Assembly (NCBI GenBank): GCA_038216155.1
Contig: JBBQQH010000008.1
Location: forward strand, 1-64,000
Source: SZAS-103 sp038216155
GTDB lineage: Bacteria; Pseudomonadota; Gammaproteobacteria; Xanthomonadales; Xanthomonadaceae
Direction: 5' to 3'
Length of the DNA stretch: 64,000 bases
Position 1 is the stretch's first letter, and each line of letters starts with the position of its first letter. A model generated the notes under the pieces. That model searched no databases. It saw nothing but the letters and a program-made list of their open reading frames with translations, and was not told the DNA's origin. Made by a program: the position numbers and the translations under genes. Shown here in pieces: positions 8,172-17,236 of the stretch.

Positions 8172-9142
8172 CGGAACGCCAACCACGCCATCAACGCAAG
8201 ATTGACTGCCAGCAGTGGCAGCGCGGTCGCGATTTGGGCGCGAATTACGCCATTGCTGTCGTCGAGTTCAAGCAACGCTGCGGGCACGATATTGAAGTTG
8301 GCGGCCATCGGTGTCAGCAGCGTACCGCAGTAACCGCTGAGCATGCCCAGCGATCCGACCACGGCCGCGTCGGCACCGTGCAAGCGAATCAACAGCGGCA
8401 AGCCAATGCCTGCGGTCATCACCGGAAATGCGGCGAACGCATTGCCCATGATCACGGTGAAAAGCACCATGCCCGATCCATAAGCCAGCACACAAGCGAG
8501 TGCGCTTTGCGTTGGCACGATGTGGGTCACGATCGCCGCCACTGCATCGCCGACGCCGGTCGCGTTGAACACACCGCCGAGTGCGGCCAGTACCAGCGGC
8601 AACAACGCGGCCCAGCCGAGCGTGTCCAGCAGCCGCCGACCTTCGCGAATTGCAGTGGGTGGTTGTGATCGGGTGATGACGAGTGCGACTATCAACGCAA
8701 TCACGCAGGCAACCGCGAGACCGACCAAGGTTGGCGAACCATTGCCGACCAGCCATTCAATGGAACCGCCGGTTTTCTTTGCAGCGAGGTCGGCGAGTGC
8801 GAACACGACCGTGATGGCCGGGATCAGCAGCGCGGGAATCAACAAGCGATGGCCAAGTCGAATTGCACTGGCGAGGCGTTCGGACGGCGCGCGTTCGGGC
8901 AACGTTATTCGCCGCATCATCGGCGCAAGCAACGCCAGCGCAACCACGCCGGCACCCGCGAGCTGTGCAGGAATCGCATTGCCAGCCGCTTGCGCCGCAA
9001 GGACCGCATCGCCGCCGACCAGCAGCAAACCGAGCACCGTCCAGAACGCCGCCGCTGCCAAACGCCGATCGCGCACGTTGAGTGCGGCGGCGGCGAACAG
9101 GAATGCCGCCAGCAACCCGTAGGCGTATTCAATCCGCAGCAT
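8168..9142 (-). CDS. DUF979 family membrane protein, probable 5-oxoproline transporter subunit
   Basis: A 324-residue protein with about nine or ten membrane helices and the DUF979 pattern (GNAFAAFPVMTAGIGLPLLI and LSGYCGTLLTPMAANFNIVPAALLEL). DUF979 and DUF969 proteins occur as a pair and resemble halves of an ion-coupled carrier. From memory, genome-wide fitness data link the pair to 5-oxoproline uptake; I cannot check this here. Its 5' end overlaps the DUF969 gene by 14 bases and its 3' end overlaps pcp by 4. The location between pcp and pxpA supports a role in pyroglutamate transport. Confidence 0.8.
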   Translation of the reverse strand: MLRIEYAYGLLAAFLFAAAALNVRDRRLAAAAFWTVLGLLLVGGDAVLAAQAAGNAIPAQLAGAGVVALALLAPMMRRITLPERAPSERLASAIRLGHRLLIPALLIPAITVVFALADLAAKKTGGSIEWLVGNGSPTLVGLAVACVIALIVALVITRSQPPTAIREGRRLLDTLGWAALLPLVLAALGGVFNATGVGDAVAAIVTHIVPTQSALACVLAYGSGMVLFTVIMGNAFAAFPVMTAGIGLPLLIRLHGADAAVVGSLGMLSGYCGTLLTPMAANFNIVPAALLELDDSNGVIRAQIATALPLLAVNLALMAWLAFR

Positions 9143-9830
9143 GATCGCTCTCGGTCGTGAGGGCAGAGCTGCGACTCAGGCGGCGTTGCAATCGGGTAAT
9201 GCGAAAGCCGTGGATCAGGAACGCGGCGATTGCGGTCGGCAACGCCCACAACGCGATGTGCAGCGGCTCGAGCAGAATGCCGTTTTCCTTGTAGAAACCC
9301 TGGATCAGCAGCACTGCGCCCAGCGCGATGAAGACGTCTTCGCCGAAAAACAATCCGACGTTATCGGTGGCTGCGGCGAACGCGCGAATCTGTTGCTGTT
9401 GCGCGTGATCGAGCGGACCTAGCGTTTTTTCGGCGGCGGCCTCGGCCATCGGCGCCAGCAGCGGTCGCACCGTCTGCGGATGCCCCGCGACATTGGTCAG
9501 TCCGAGCATGCTCAGTATCTGGCGCAAACCCAGATAGCCGAGCAACAACTTCGATAACGTGAAGCCGCGCAATGCGGCGATCCATCGCTGTGCGTGCTCG
9601 CGCAGACCGGCGCGCTCGAGCACGCCGATGACGGGCAGCGTAAACAGGAACAGCAACAGCGCGCGATTGGACAGGAAGCTGGTGCCGAGCAAGGCGAGCA
9701 GGTCGAGCACCGACTTGCCCGCTGCAAAACCGCTGGCGAATCCGGCCGATACCACCACGAGTACCGGATTCATGCGCAAAGCGAAGCCGAGCACGACGAC
9801 GGCGACGCCGATTAGCGGCCAGTAGTTCAT
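9129..9830 (-). CDS. DUF969 family membrane protein, probable 5-oxoproline transporter subunit
   Basis: A 233-residue membrane protein of the DUF969 family: MNYWPLIGVAVVVLGFALRMNPVLVVVSAGF at the N terminus, then FTLPVIGVLERAGLREHAQ and GLTNVAGHPQTVRPLLAPMAE. The ATG at 9830 overlaps the pxpA stop (ATGA), and the 3' end overlaps the DUF979 start. The longer open frame upstream is antisense-free filler and was discarded. Together with DUF979 it probably forms one transporter in the inner membrane. Confidence 0.8.
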   Translation of the reverse strand: MNYWPLIGVAVVVLGFALRMNPVLVVVSAGFASGFAAGKSVLDLLALLGTSFLSNRALLLFLFTLPVIGVLERAGLREHAQRWIAALRGFTLSKLLLGYLGLRQILSMLGLTNVAGHPQTVRPLLAPMAEAAAEKTLGPLDHAQQQQIRAFAAATDNVGLFFGEDVFIALGAVLLIQGFYKENGILLEPLHIALWALPTAIAAFLIHGFRITRLQRRLSRSSALTTESDHAAD

Positions 9831-10585
9831 GTGCGATTCGTTGTGGATTGCGATTCCACAGCGATTTGTTCCGAGTGCAACGTAGCGCGAACGGCGCGGG
9901 CAAATTCGGCGGCATCCCGGCGGTCGCCGTGCAGGCACAGGGTGTCAGCTTGCAGCACGATTCGCTCACCAGTGCGCGCGGTCACGCAGCCATCGCGCAC
10001 CAGGCTGCGAACTTGTGCCAGTGCTGCATTGAGATCGTCGATCACTGCATCAGGATGACTGCGCGGCGTCAGTGTTCCATTTGCTTCGTAGTGTCGTTCG
10101 GCAAACACTTCATGCAGCACGCGCAGGCCAGCGGACTCACCGGCGGCGGGCAGGGCACTGCTCGACAATCCGACCAGTGAGAACGCAGGATCAGCATCGC
10201 GCACCGCGCGCGCAATGGCATCGGCGATTGCCGGATCGCGCGCCGCCATGTTGTACAGCGCGCCATGCGGCTTGACGTGATGGACGTGCGCGTCTTGTTG
10301 CTGCGCCGCTAACATCAACGTACGAACCTGGCGCAATACCAGTGCGTGGATCGCGTCAGGCTCAAGCGCGATCTCGCGCCGACCGAAGTGTTCGCGATCA
10401 TCAAACGAAGGATGCGCGCCGATGGCGACGCCATATTCGATGCAAAGTGCGATCGTCTGCGCCATCGTGATCGCATCACCCGCGTGACCACCGCAGGCAA
10501 TATTGGCCGAGCTGATGTACGGCATCACCGCCGCATCGTCGCAGCCTTCGCCGAGATCGCAGTTGAAATCGATGCGCCGTTGCAT
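9827..10585 (-). CDS. pxpA: 5-oxoprolinase subunit PxpA (LamB/YcsF family)
   Basis: A 252-residue protein with the LamB/YcsF signature: DFNCDLGEGCDDAAVMPYISSANIACGGHAGD at the N terminus and VKPHGALYNM in the middle. With PxpB and PxpC it forms the ATP-dependent prokaryotic 5-oxoprolinase that opens 5-oxo-L-proline to glutamate. The gene lies 4 kb from pxpC/pxpB; a DUF885 gene and a small membrane protein gene separate them, all on the same strand. It overlaps the DUF969 gene by 4 bases. Confidence 0.93.
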   Translation of the reverse strand: MQRRIDFNCDLGEGCDDAAVMPYISSANIACGGHAGDAITMAQTIALCIEYGVAIGAHPSFDDREHFGRREIALEPDAIHALVLRQVRTLMLAAQQQDAHVHHVKPHGALYNMAARDPAIADAIARAVRDADPAFSLVGLSSSALPAAGESAGLRVLHEVFAERHYEANGTLTPRSHPDAVIDDLNAALAQVRSLVRDGCVTARTGERIVLQADTLCLHGDRRDAAEFARAVRATLHSEQIAVESQSTTNRT

Positions 10586-10594
10586 CGCTGCAGA

Positions 10595-10768
10595 CTACTT
10601 GCTGGACGAACCACGCTTGAACAGCATGCCGATGCCAACCACGATCAGGATCAGCGGCCACCAGACGCGGATCAAATGGCTGAGGTCAAAGTTGCCGATG
10701 CCTAGGTTCTGCATCAGGAAGATGACACCCAAAAGAATGATGATGACGGCTGGAACACTGAAGCGCAT
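10595..10768 (-). CDS. Small LiaI/LiaF-like two-helix membrane protein
   Basis: A 57-residue peptide, MRFSVPAVIIILLGVIFLMQNLG then a short hydrophilic turn and RVWWPLILIVVGIGMLF, ending KRGSSSK. Two hydrophobic helices joined by a short loop match the LiaI-LiaF-like transmembrane region (DUF5668 type). Members are often linked to envelope stress responses, but nothing here shows the role. Start chosen by the family pattern; the open frame upstream is arginine-rich and unlikely. It sits 10 bases before pxpA. Confidence 0.65.
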   Translation of the reverse strand: MRFSVPAVIIILLGVIFLMQNLGIGNFDLSHLIRVWWPLILIVVGIGMLFKRGSSSK

Positions 10769-10811
10769 GGCGTGATCTCGGTGATGGATTGAGAGGGCCG
10801 CTGATCGCAGA

Positions 10812-12665
10812 CTAGTGCTGTCCGCTGGTCGACGCAGCAGCCGGTGTATTTGGCGCCGTCCACAATACCGCCTCCGGTTTGCCGCCCAGCATCTGCGCGC
10901 GCACCAGCGGAATTGGCGGACCACCGTAAGACAGGAACTGATCGTGGAATGCTTTCCACGCGCTGCGTCCACCGTGCGTTTTTGTCCAGTCCTCGCGCAA
11001 CTGCATGATCATCAACTTGCCCAGCGTGTAGTTGAGGTAGGCAGGATCGTAGGTGCCCCGAGCGGCCTGCTGGCGGGCATTGCCCGGATCCTGAAATGCT
11101 TTCTCGCGAAACATCGTGTCCGACTCGGACATGGTCATGCTGCCAGTGTGCATTCCAATGGCGGAGACGAATCGCACGTTCCGCAGCAAAGCTTCGGTAA
11201 GTTGGCCGATATGGATTTCCGGCGTTGCTCCGTCCACACCTGCATCGAACATCATCTCTTCGCAGTAATGCGCCCAGCCTTCGGCGTAGGCGTAACCGAC
11301 GAACTGCCGGCCGAAAATCCAGTCGGACCGATTCGCGTGCAGAAACTGCACGAAGTGACCGGGAAACACTTCGTGCGATGAGGTGAACAGCAATACGTCC
11401 TTGCCTGGAACGTAGGCGTCGCGTTCGGCCTTCGGCCAGGTCGGATCGGGTGGCGCGATGTAATACGTCGACGGCAATCCCTTCTCATACGGCCCAGGAA
11501 TTTCGATGTAGGCAAAGTTCCAGCGATTGAACGGTGGCGCTTCGGCGACCAGCGCCTGCTCGGTGCCGGGGATCGTCACCAGATCCTTGTCGATCACGAA
11601 CTTGCGCAACTCGGTGAGTTGCTTGCGCGCGCCTTCCACTGCGCCACCGACTGGTTTGTCGGCGTTGACCTTGTCCACGCATTTGTTCAGCGACTGGTTC
11701 GGCAAGTACGCATCGCAAGCGGACTTGAGTGCGGCAAGATTGCGCGCCAAATCGGCTTCGCCGGCGGCCTTCAGCTGGTCGAGTGGAATATCGACGCGTT
11801 CGGTCGCGTGCAGCATCTTGCTGAATTTCTCCGCGCCCAGCGCGAAATCCTGGGTGGCGCTGGGCTTGAGCGTTTTCATCCAGTCGGCCAACCCTCGGAT
11901 CGATTCGACCGCTTTGGCATTCGACGCGGTGAAGCGCGACTGCAAGTCCTTGTCGTCGACCGCTGCAAATATCTTGGGCACGTCCGACTTGAGGAAATCG
12001 GCAAGGCCGCCGAACACGCCGATACCGTAGTCGATATAGCTGGTCGGCAGCGGCGCCTTGAGATTGGCACGGATCTGCGCGACGGCGACGGGCAGGTTTT
12101 CCTCGTAGGCCACGAACGCCGCCATGCGTTGCGGCAGCGGCGCGTATTCGCGGGTGAGATAAATGCTGGGTGAGAGCGCGCCGGCGTAGAACGCGGGGTT
12201 CTTCTGTACGAAGCCGGAGTCCTCCAGCCAGAACAACTGTCCGTCGATTACCGCCAACACGTATTCACGCTGGAAACGTTGGTTGGCATCCAGCGAATTA
12301 TCGCCGAACGCTGCAATCGCGTCGCGCTGGGCGTGCAGCCAGGCAATGTCATCGCCAATGGCCGAAGCGCTCCAGTCCGGCAGTTTGCCGTCGAACTCGT
12401 GCTTGCCGGCGTTGATCGCGGCATCGGGATTGCGCTGGAAGTATCCGGCGAGATACGCGTCGACTGCCGGTTGCCATTTTGCATTGGGCTGGGTGGTCGC
12501 CGCCGCGCTGGCGTCCGTCGCCGTCGCTGTCGTTTGCGGCTTCGATTGCGCGGTCGTACCGCCCATGCGGTCGCAGCCATTCATGCCGAGGCAGGCAGCC
12601 AGAGCAAGTGCACAGGCGAGCGCGAGGGGATGCAGTGTCGGGCGGCGATTGCTTGGATTACGCAT
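10812..12665 (-). CDS. DUF885 family lipoprotein, peptidase-like
   Basis: A 617-residue DUF885 protein. The N terminus (MRNPSNRRPTLHPLALACAL ALAAC) is a lipoprotein signal with lipobox LAAC, so the protein is probably anchored to the membrane facing the periplasm. The HEVFPGH motif starts at residue 431 and is followed by YAYAEGWAHYCEEMMFD, as in the paralogue at 2.2-3.9 kb. GGAG lies 7 bases before the ATG at 12665. It interrupts the pxp genes; a periplasmic peptidase could supply pyroglutamyl peptides, but this is inference from position only. Confidence 0.82.
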   Translation of the reverse strand: MRNPSNRRPTLHPLALACALALAACLGMNGCDRMGGTTAQSKPQTTATATDASAAATTQPNAKWQPAVDAYLAGYFQRNPDAAINAGKHEFDGKLPDWSASAIGDDIAWLHAQRDAIAAFGDNSLDANQRFQREYVLAVIDGQLFWLEDSGFVQKNPAFYAGALSPSIYLTREYAPLPQRMAAFVAYEENLPVAVAQIRANLKAPLPTSYIDYGIGVFGGLADFLKSDVPKIFAAVDDKDLQSRFTASNAKAVESIRGLADWMKTLKPSATQDFALGAEKFSKMLHATERVDIPLDQLKAAGEADLARNLAALKSACDAYLPNQSLNKCVDKVNADKPVGGAVEGARKQLTELRKFVIDKDLVTIPGTEQALVAEAPPFNRWNFAYIEIPGPYEKGLPSTYYIAPPDPTWPKAERDAYVPGKDVLLFTSSHEVFPGHFVQFLHANRSDWIFGRQFVGYAYAEGWAHYCEEMMFDAGVDGATPEIHIGQLTEALLRNVRFVSAIGMHTGSMTMSESDTMFREKAFQDPGNARQQAARGTYDPAYLNYTLGKLMIMQLREDWTKTHGGRSAWKAFHDQFLSYGGPPIPLVRAQMLGGKPEAVLWTAPNTPAAASTSGQH

Positions 12666-12878
12666 GGGTGATCTCCGGCAAGGAAGGGCGCGCGCCGATG
12701 CAGCGGCGATGTAGCGACAGACTGGCAGCGTAGGCAATCGCGGGCAGCGTCGCAATGGCAGGTCATCGTGACTGCTTTAATGGCCGTCGCGGGCGCGTTC
12801 ACATTTGACTCGATGAGTCACTTCAAACAACTCGACCGGTGGCGCTGAAACGCATTGCGATGAAACGCAAATAGGATG

Positions 12879-13871
12879 TCAGCAGGGTCGCTGTCGTTCA
12901 CCACCCATCCGCGCCTGGATCGCCAGCGCGATCCGCGCCAGACGCGCCCGTTGCGCAAGGTGCGCGCGCTGCGCCGCTGCGCGATCAATCGGTTCGAAGT
13001 GCAGCGCATCGCTCGGTCGCAACTGCGCCAGGCGTGGCAAGTCGCTGGCGATCACATGACCGATGCAGGGATAGCCACCGTGGGTTTGCGCATCGGCCAG
13101 CAACACGATGGGCTGGCCGTCGGGCGGCAGTTGCACAGTGCCAGGCACCACCGGTTCGGAAATGCGCTGTTTTGCGCGTGCCTGGCTGGCAGCATCCAGC
13201 ACCAGTGCAGCGCCTTGCAGCCGCAACCCTTGCCGATCGCTGTGTGCCGATACCAACCAGTGTTGTCGACTGAGGGCATCCACGGGCGCGGTGCTGTCGC
13301 TGCCAGGTAACACGCGGGCAATTGCAGGCAAATTGAAATCGAGCTCGGGCGTTGAATCGACCCACCAGTTGGTGATCGGCCCGCCAGTGGATGGAACCTT
13401 TGAAGTTGATCCCAGCGCCAAGTGATCGCCAGCACGCAACGCGCGCCCCTGATGCCCGCCGAAGCCGCCGCGCAGATCGGTCGATGCGCTGCCGAGCACC
13501 TCTGGCACCTGCAATCCGCCGTCCACCGCCATCACGCCGCGTGCGCCGCGTCGGCAGCGGCCAATGACCAGTTCGCTGCCGGCAGGGCAATCGATCGGTC
13601 GCCATTGCGCAATCGCGCGACCATCGAGCTGCGCATCAAATTCGGCGCCACACAATGCGATGCGCGTCGCGCGCGCAAAACGCAGGCGTGGCCCGGTGAG
13701 AGTGAATTCCAGCACCGGCGCATCGGCGCGATTGCCGACCAGCCAATTCGCAATCCGCATCGAATAACAATCCAGCGCGCCCGAGGTTCCGACGCCCAGA
13801 TGCCGGAAGCCGTGGCGTCCGGCATCCTGCACGGTGCTCAGCAGTCCGCCTGCGAGAATTTCGATGCTCAT
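12879..13871 (-). CDS. pxpC: 5-oxoprolinase subunit PxpC (KipA-like, biotin-dependent carboxyltransferase family)
   Basis: A 330-residue protein of the KipA/urea amidolyase-related family. Recognisable parts are GLLSTVQDAGRHGFRHLGVGTSGALD at the N terminus, ANWLVGN, LEFTLTGP, and MAVDGGLQVPEVLGSASTD. PxpC and PxpB form the ATP-dependent part of 5-oxoprolinase. Its ATG overlaps the pxpB stop (ATGA), as expected for a fixed B-C pair. A 213-base gap with no visible gene follows before the DUF885 lipoprotein gene. Confidence 0.9.
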   Translation of the reverse strand: MSIEILAGGLLSTVQDAGRHGFRHLGVGTSGALDCYSMRIANWLVGNRADAPVLEFTLTGPRLRFARATRIALCGAEFDAQLDGRAIAQWRPIDCPAGSELVIGRCRRGARGVMAVDGGLQVPEVLGSASTDLRGGFGGHQGRALRAGDHLALGSTSKVPSTGGPITNWWVDSTPELDFNLPAIARVLPGSDSTAPVDALSRQHWLVSAHSDRQGLRLQGAALVLDAASQARAKQRISEPVVPGTVQLPPDGQPIVLLADAQTHGGYPCIGHVIASDLPRLAQLRPSDALHFEPIDRAAAQRAHLAQRARLARIALAIQARMGGERQRPC

Positions 13872-14587
13872 CCGGCGGCGCCATCGTGTGCGTCGATCGC
13901 GACAAAGCGCAAGCGATCACCGGGACGCAGTAGCGTCGGTGCGCTGCCATTGGCCGGATCGAACAGCAGCGTATCGGTGCGGCCAATCAACTGCCAGCCA
14001 CCCGGACCTTCGCGCGGATAGATGCCGCTTTGCAAGCCGCCGATGGCGATGCTGCCGGCAGGGACATGCGTGCGCGGCGTGGCTTTGCGCGGCATCGCCA
14101 GCGAGGGGTCAAGGCCGAGCAGATAGGGAAATCCCGGCGCGAAACCGATCATCGCCACGCTGTAGTCGGCGGTGGTGTGACGCGCGATCACATCTTGCAG
14201 CGTGAGTCCGGCATGCGCGGCAACGGCATCCAAATCGGGACCGAATTCGCCGCCGTAACGCACTGGAATTGCAATCACACGAGCGGCATCCGTCGTCGGC
14301 GTGTCGATTGATACCGCCAACATCGTCTGCACCCATTGGCTGGCGACTTCCAGCGGATCGTGGTCGATGGTCGTGCCGGCCATTGAGGCGGGCACGATGC
14401 GGTCCACGTCCACATGCAAGGCGAGACTGGCGTAGGCCGGCACAATATCCAGCAACCAGTCGGGACGAACTTCCTGCAACATCGCTGCCAGTGCGTGCAC
14501 GTCGCGATTGCATTGAACGTCGATTTGATCGCCCAGTCGCAGCAGCAAGACGCGATCGCCGAGTTGGCAAATCACCGGTGTATTCAC
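13868..14587 (-). CDS. pxpB: 5-oxoprolinase subunit PxpB (KipI-like allophanate hydrolase subunit 1 family)
   Basis: About 239 residues from the GTG at 14587. Family signature: LGDRVLLLRLGDQI near the N terminus, IVPAYASLALHVD, IPVRYGGEFGPDL, MIGFAPGFPYLLGLD and YPREGPGGWQLIGRT. The frame is open up to an ATG at 14683 inside the HIT gene, but the extra residues are unlike the family. The GTG gives the usual length yet has no clear ribosome site, so the start is uncertain. It ends in an ATGA overlap with pxpC. Confidence 0.88.
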   Translation of the reverse strand: MNTPVICQLGDRVLLLRLGDQIDVQCNRDVHALAAMLQEVRPDWLLDIVPAYASLALHVDVDRIVPASMAGTTIDHDPLEVASQWVQTMLAVSIDTPTTDAARVIAIPVRYGGEFGPDLDAVAAHAGLTLQDVIARHTTADYSVAMIGFAPGFPYLLGLDPSLAMPRKATPRTHVPAGSIAIGGLQSGIYPREGPGGWQLIGRTDTLLFDPANGSAPTLLRPGDRLRFVAIDAHDGAAG

Positions 14588-14633
14588 TGCGGCGTTGACG
14601 CGTACGAAATCGGGCTGCGACGGTGCGCAGACT

Positions 14634-15047
14634 TCATGTCTGCAGCGCTCGCTGCAACTGGCGAATGCGCTCGACCAACGCATCGAGTGAATACGCGCGC
14701 GCGGCTGCCATGCCCCACACCGGTCGCGGCCATGCAGGATCGTCGGTGCGCCTGGCGATCACATGCACGTGCAGTTGCTGCACCATGTTGCCAATTGCGG
14801 CGACGTTCAATTTGTGTGGGCGAAACACCGATTGCAGCATGCGACTGGTGCGCGCGATCTCGTCCATTAGTGCCGCCTGTTGCGCAACATCCAGATCGAT
14901 CAATTCGCTGGCCTCGGCCACGCGAGGAACCAGGATCAACCAAGGGTAGTTGGCATCGTCCATCAGTCGCAATTCCGACAGCGGCCATGAAGCAACCGGA
15001 TGGGTATCGGCAGCGAGTTGCGGATCGAGCTGGAATTGTGTGTGCAT
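14634..15047 (-). CDS. HIT domain protein (histidine triad hydrolase family)
   Basis: A 137-residue member of the HIT superfamily, cytoplasmic nucleotide hydrolases or transferases. The active-site strand reads QLHVHVIARRTDDPAWPRPVWG: the first His of the usual HxHxH is Gln, which I remember as normal in this Pseudomonas/Xanthomonas subfamily (SQLHMHVI). The N-terminal segment LMDDANYPWLILVPR also fits. It lies 30 bases after the dienelactone hydrolase gene and close to pxpB, on the same strand. Confidence 0.85.
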   Translation of the reverse strand: MHTQFQLDPQLAADTHPVASWPLSELRLMDDANYPWLILVPRVAEASELIDLDVAQQAALMDEIARTSRMLQSVFRPHKLNVAAIGNMVQQLHVHVIARRTDDPAWPRPVWGMAAARAYSLDALVERIRQLQRALQT

Positions 15048-15077
15048 GGCGCGACCTCCCGACAGGCCGAAGCGGCC

Positions 15078-15734
15078 TTAAATCAAAGTACGTTCTAAAA
15101 ACCCGAATGTAATCGCGAGCGCCTGCTCCGCACTCTGCGCGTCATAGTCCTTGCGCACCTCGCAATTGAAACCGTGACCCGCCGGCCAGACGTGGAACTC
15201 CGCTTGTGGCTGGGCGAGACGATGGCGTTCGATATCGTCGGCGCTAATCGAGCGGTCGCGTTCACCGAAATGAAACAGCATCGGCGCCTTGCACGGCTCA
15301 TCCAGGAACGGCACCGTGCGTGCGCCGTAATAACTGACTGCGGGCAAGCCCAGTCGTGTGTTGGCAAGAAACGCGACGCTGCCACCCCAGCAGTAGCCGA
15401 TGCACGCGGTGGCGAGTGAGTGCAACGCCTGCGCTGCAGCAGCGACGCCATCCAGCGCATGCTCCAGGCCGACTTGCTGCGCGAGATTCTTGCCGCGTGC
15501 AACGCCCGCTTCGTCGTACTCAAGTTCAACATCGCGTTCGATGAAATCAAATAGCGCCGGCGCAATGGTCGCGTAACCGAGGCTGGCGAAGCGATCGACG
15601 ACAGTTCGGATATGCGCGTTGATGCCGAAGATTTCCTGCACCACCAAGATGCCGCCACGCACCGGTCCGTTCGGATCGGCACGCCAGCCGCCGATGACAC
15701 CGTGCGGTGTATCGAGTTTCACCGTCTTGCCCAT
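15078..15734 (-). CDS. Dienelactone hydrolase family protein
   Basis: A 218-residue alpha/beta hydrolase of the dienelactone hydrolase family. The Cys nucleophile lies in CIGYCWGGS, the acid in HFGERDRSIS and the His in GHGFNC; VVQEIFGIN contains the conserved Glu. The substrate is unknown; relatives act on lactones and esters. The ATG at 15734 (MGKTVKLDTPHGVIGG) has AGGA 6 bases before it. The much longer open frame upstream overlaps the divergent iron-permease gene and is not coding. Confidence 0.85.
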   Translation of the reverse strand: MGKTVKLDTPHGVIGGWRADPNGPVRGGILVVQEIFGINAHIRTVVDRFASLGYATIAPALFDFIERDVELEYDEAGVARGKNLAQQVGLEHALDGVAAAAQALHSLATACIGYCWGGSVAFLANTRLGLPAVSYYGARTVPFLDEPCKAPMLFHFGERDRSISADDIERHRLAQPQAEFHVWPAGHGFNCEVRKDYDAQSAEQALAITFGFLERTLI

Positions 15735-15888
15735 TGCGCATCCTTTCGTCCCGCAAACCATTGCAACGATGCCTGAATTCAACGCCTCGATCGTCTCAAC
15801 TGCAAGCATTCGCGCTTTATCATGCTCAGATCGCAGCCGAAGGAAGCCTGCGGTCCACTGCGTCGAGCCTGCATAGGAGCATAGGGAA

Positions 15889-16359
15889 ATGGATAAAAAA
15901 CCATGGTTTTCGCGCGTCGCCAAGGCGGCATCGATTTTCACCGGGCGACCGTTGGCGTTCATGTTTGCTGCCGGCGTCGTGATTGTGTGGTTGGTCACTG
16001 GGCCTATCTTCAAGTACAGCAATACTTGGCAGCTGGTCATTAACACTGGCACCACCATCATCACCTTTCTGATGGTGTTCCTGATCCAGAACTCGCAGAA
16101 CCGGGATACTGCGGCGATCCAGATCAAGCTCGACGAGTTGATCCGCTCCACCAAGGGCGCCCATAACGCCTTGCTCGACCTGGAAGAATTGGAAGAGGAC
16201 GAGCTCGAAGCATTTCGCAAGAACTATTGGGTACTCGCCGGCAAGGCGCGTGACAGCATGGATCAGGAAACCGAACGCGGCTCGCCTGAGGTCGACCTGA
16301 AAAATTCGCATTCGTTCGAGAACGGAAATGCGGAAAAGCAAAAAATCGGCGATGGCTGA
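15889..16359 (+). CDS. Low-affinity iron permease family protein (Fet4-like)
   Basis: A 156-residue protein with two membrane helices (about residues 22-43 and 47-67) and the strongly conserved family segment NTWQLVINTGTTIITFLMV followed by FLIQNSQNRD. The C-terminal half is acidic and helical (LEELEEDELEAFRKNY). Bacterial members are named after yeast Fet4, but iron transport is not shown for these small forms. An AGGAG site precedes the ATG. It is transcribed divergently from the dienelactone hydrolase gene. The last 30 residues are polar and look disordered. Confidence 0.8.
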   Translation: MDKKPWFSRVAKAASIFTGRPLAFMFAAGVVIVWLVTGPIFKYSNTWQLVINTGTTIITFLMVFLIQNSQNRDTAAIQIKLDELIRSTKGAHNALLDLEELEEDELEAFRKNYWVLAGKARDSMDQETERGSPEVDLKNSHSFENGNAEKQKIGDG

Positions 16360-16606
16360 TGCGCCGATCAGATTGCTCTCAGCGCAGTCATGAAAACGAA
16401 GCAATCGAGCGCGCGTCGCAGCCTGGCAGTCGACCTCCCAGCAACCGATTGAGTGATGCGTGCAGCTTTGCCTGCGTGCTGCCGTACCTGATCGAGGATT
16501 GGCTCAAGCTTGGGTTCTCACGCGATCCTATGCAGCGCGTGTTAGCGATGCATAGGCGCTGGTTCGAGTTTTTCGATCTGGATCGCGGATGTCCGCAACG
16601 GTTGCC

Positions 16607-17110
16607 CTATTCCCAGTAATCGATCTGGAGGATGCCGCAGGTAATCTGGCCGTCCGGCAGCGCCACCTCGACCGCATCACCGACGTGCTTCTTCAGTACG
16701 GCGCGCGCCAGTGGCGAATCGATGCTGATCAGGCCCGCGGGGGCGTCGGTTTCATCCGGACCGACGATGCGATATCGCATGGTCTTGCCGGTCGCGATGT
16801 CCTCCAATCCGATCGATGCACCGAACCATATGGCGCTTCGGTCGCTGGGTGCCTGCTCGACAATTTTCAGCGCCGGGAGGCGCTTGCTCAGGTAGCGCAC
16901 ACGGCGATCAATTTCACCTAATTGCTTCTTGCGATAGTGGTACTCGGCATTCTCCGAACGATCGCCTTCGGCAGCTGCCGCCGCAAGCGCGGTCACCACT
17001 TCGGGTCGCTTGCGCTTCCATAATTCATCCAGCTCGGCACGCAGGCACTCGAACCCTGCTCGGGTGATGATCGCGGTCGATTGCGGTGGAGGCGGGCGCC
17101 AGCGGGACAT
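16607..17110 (-). CDS. greB: Transcription elongation factor GreB
   Basis: A 167-residue Gre factor. The N-terminal coiled-coil domain contains AAEGDRSENAEYHYRKKQLGEIDRRVRYL, where the Y(I/H)YRKK form and the basic patch point to GreB rather than GreA. The C-terminal FKBP-like domain has TGKTMRYRIVGPDETDA and ISIDSPLARAVLKKHVGD. It stimulates RNA cleavage in backtracked RNA polymerase. It has an extra Pro-rich N terminus (MSRWRPPPPQ). The 247 bases before the iron-permease gene hold no convincing gene. Confidence 0.92.
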   Translation of the reverse strand: MSRWRPPPPQSTAIITRAGFECLRAELDELWKRKRPEVVTALAAAAAEGDRSENAEYHYRKKQLGEIDRRVRYLSKRLPALKIVEQAPSDRSAIWFGASIGLEDIATGKTMRYRIVGPDETDAPAGLISIDSPLARAVLKKHVGDAVEVALPDGQITCGILQIDYWE

Positions 17111-17236
17111 GGACGCAATAATACGACCGGCTTGCCGATGTCAGGAATTCGCCAGCCGCGACTGCCTGCGCCGCCCGATTGCGTATCCCTACGATGGAAT
17201 CGTCGTCATGCGGCCGGCATAGCTCGCGGGGATGTG

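Noticed and set aside
16359..16619. 86-codon open frame between the iron-permease gene and greB
   Set aside because: Starts at the previous stop, overlaps the greB 3' end, has no ribosome site and no recognisable family. Possibly real, but not supportable.
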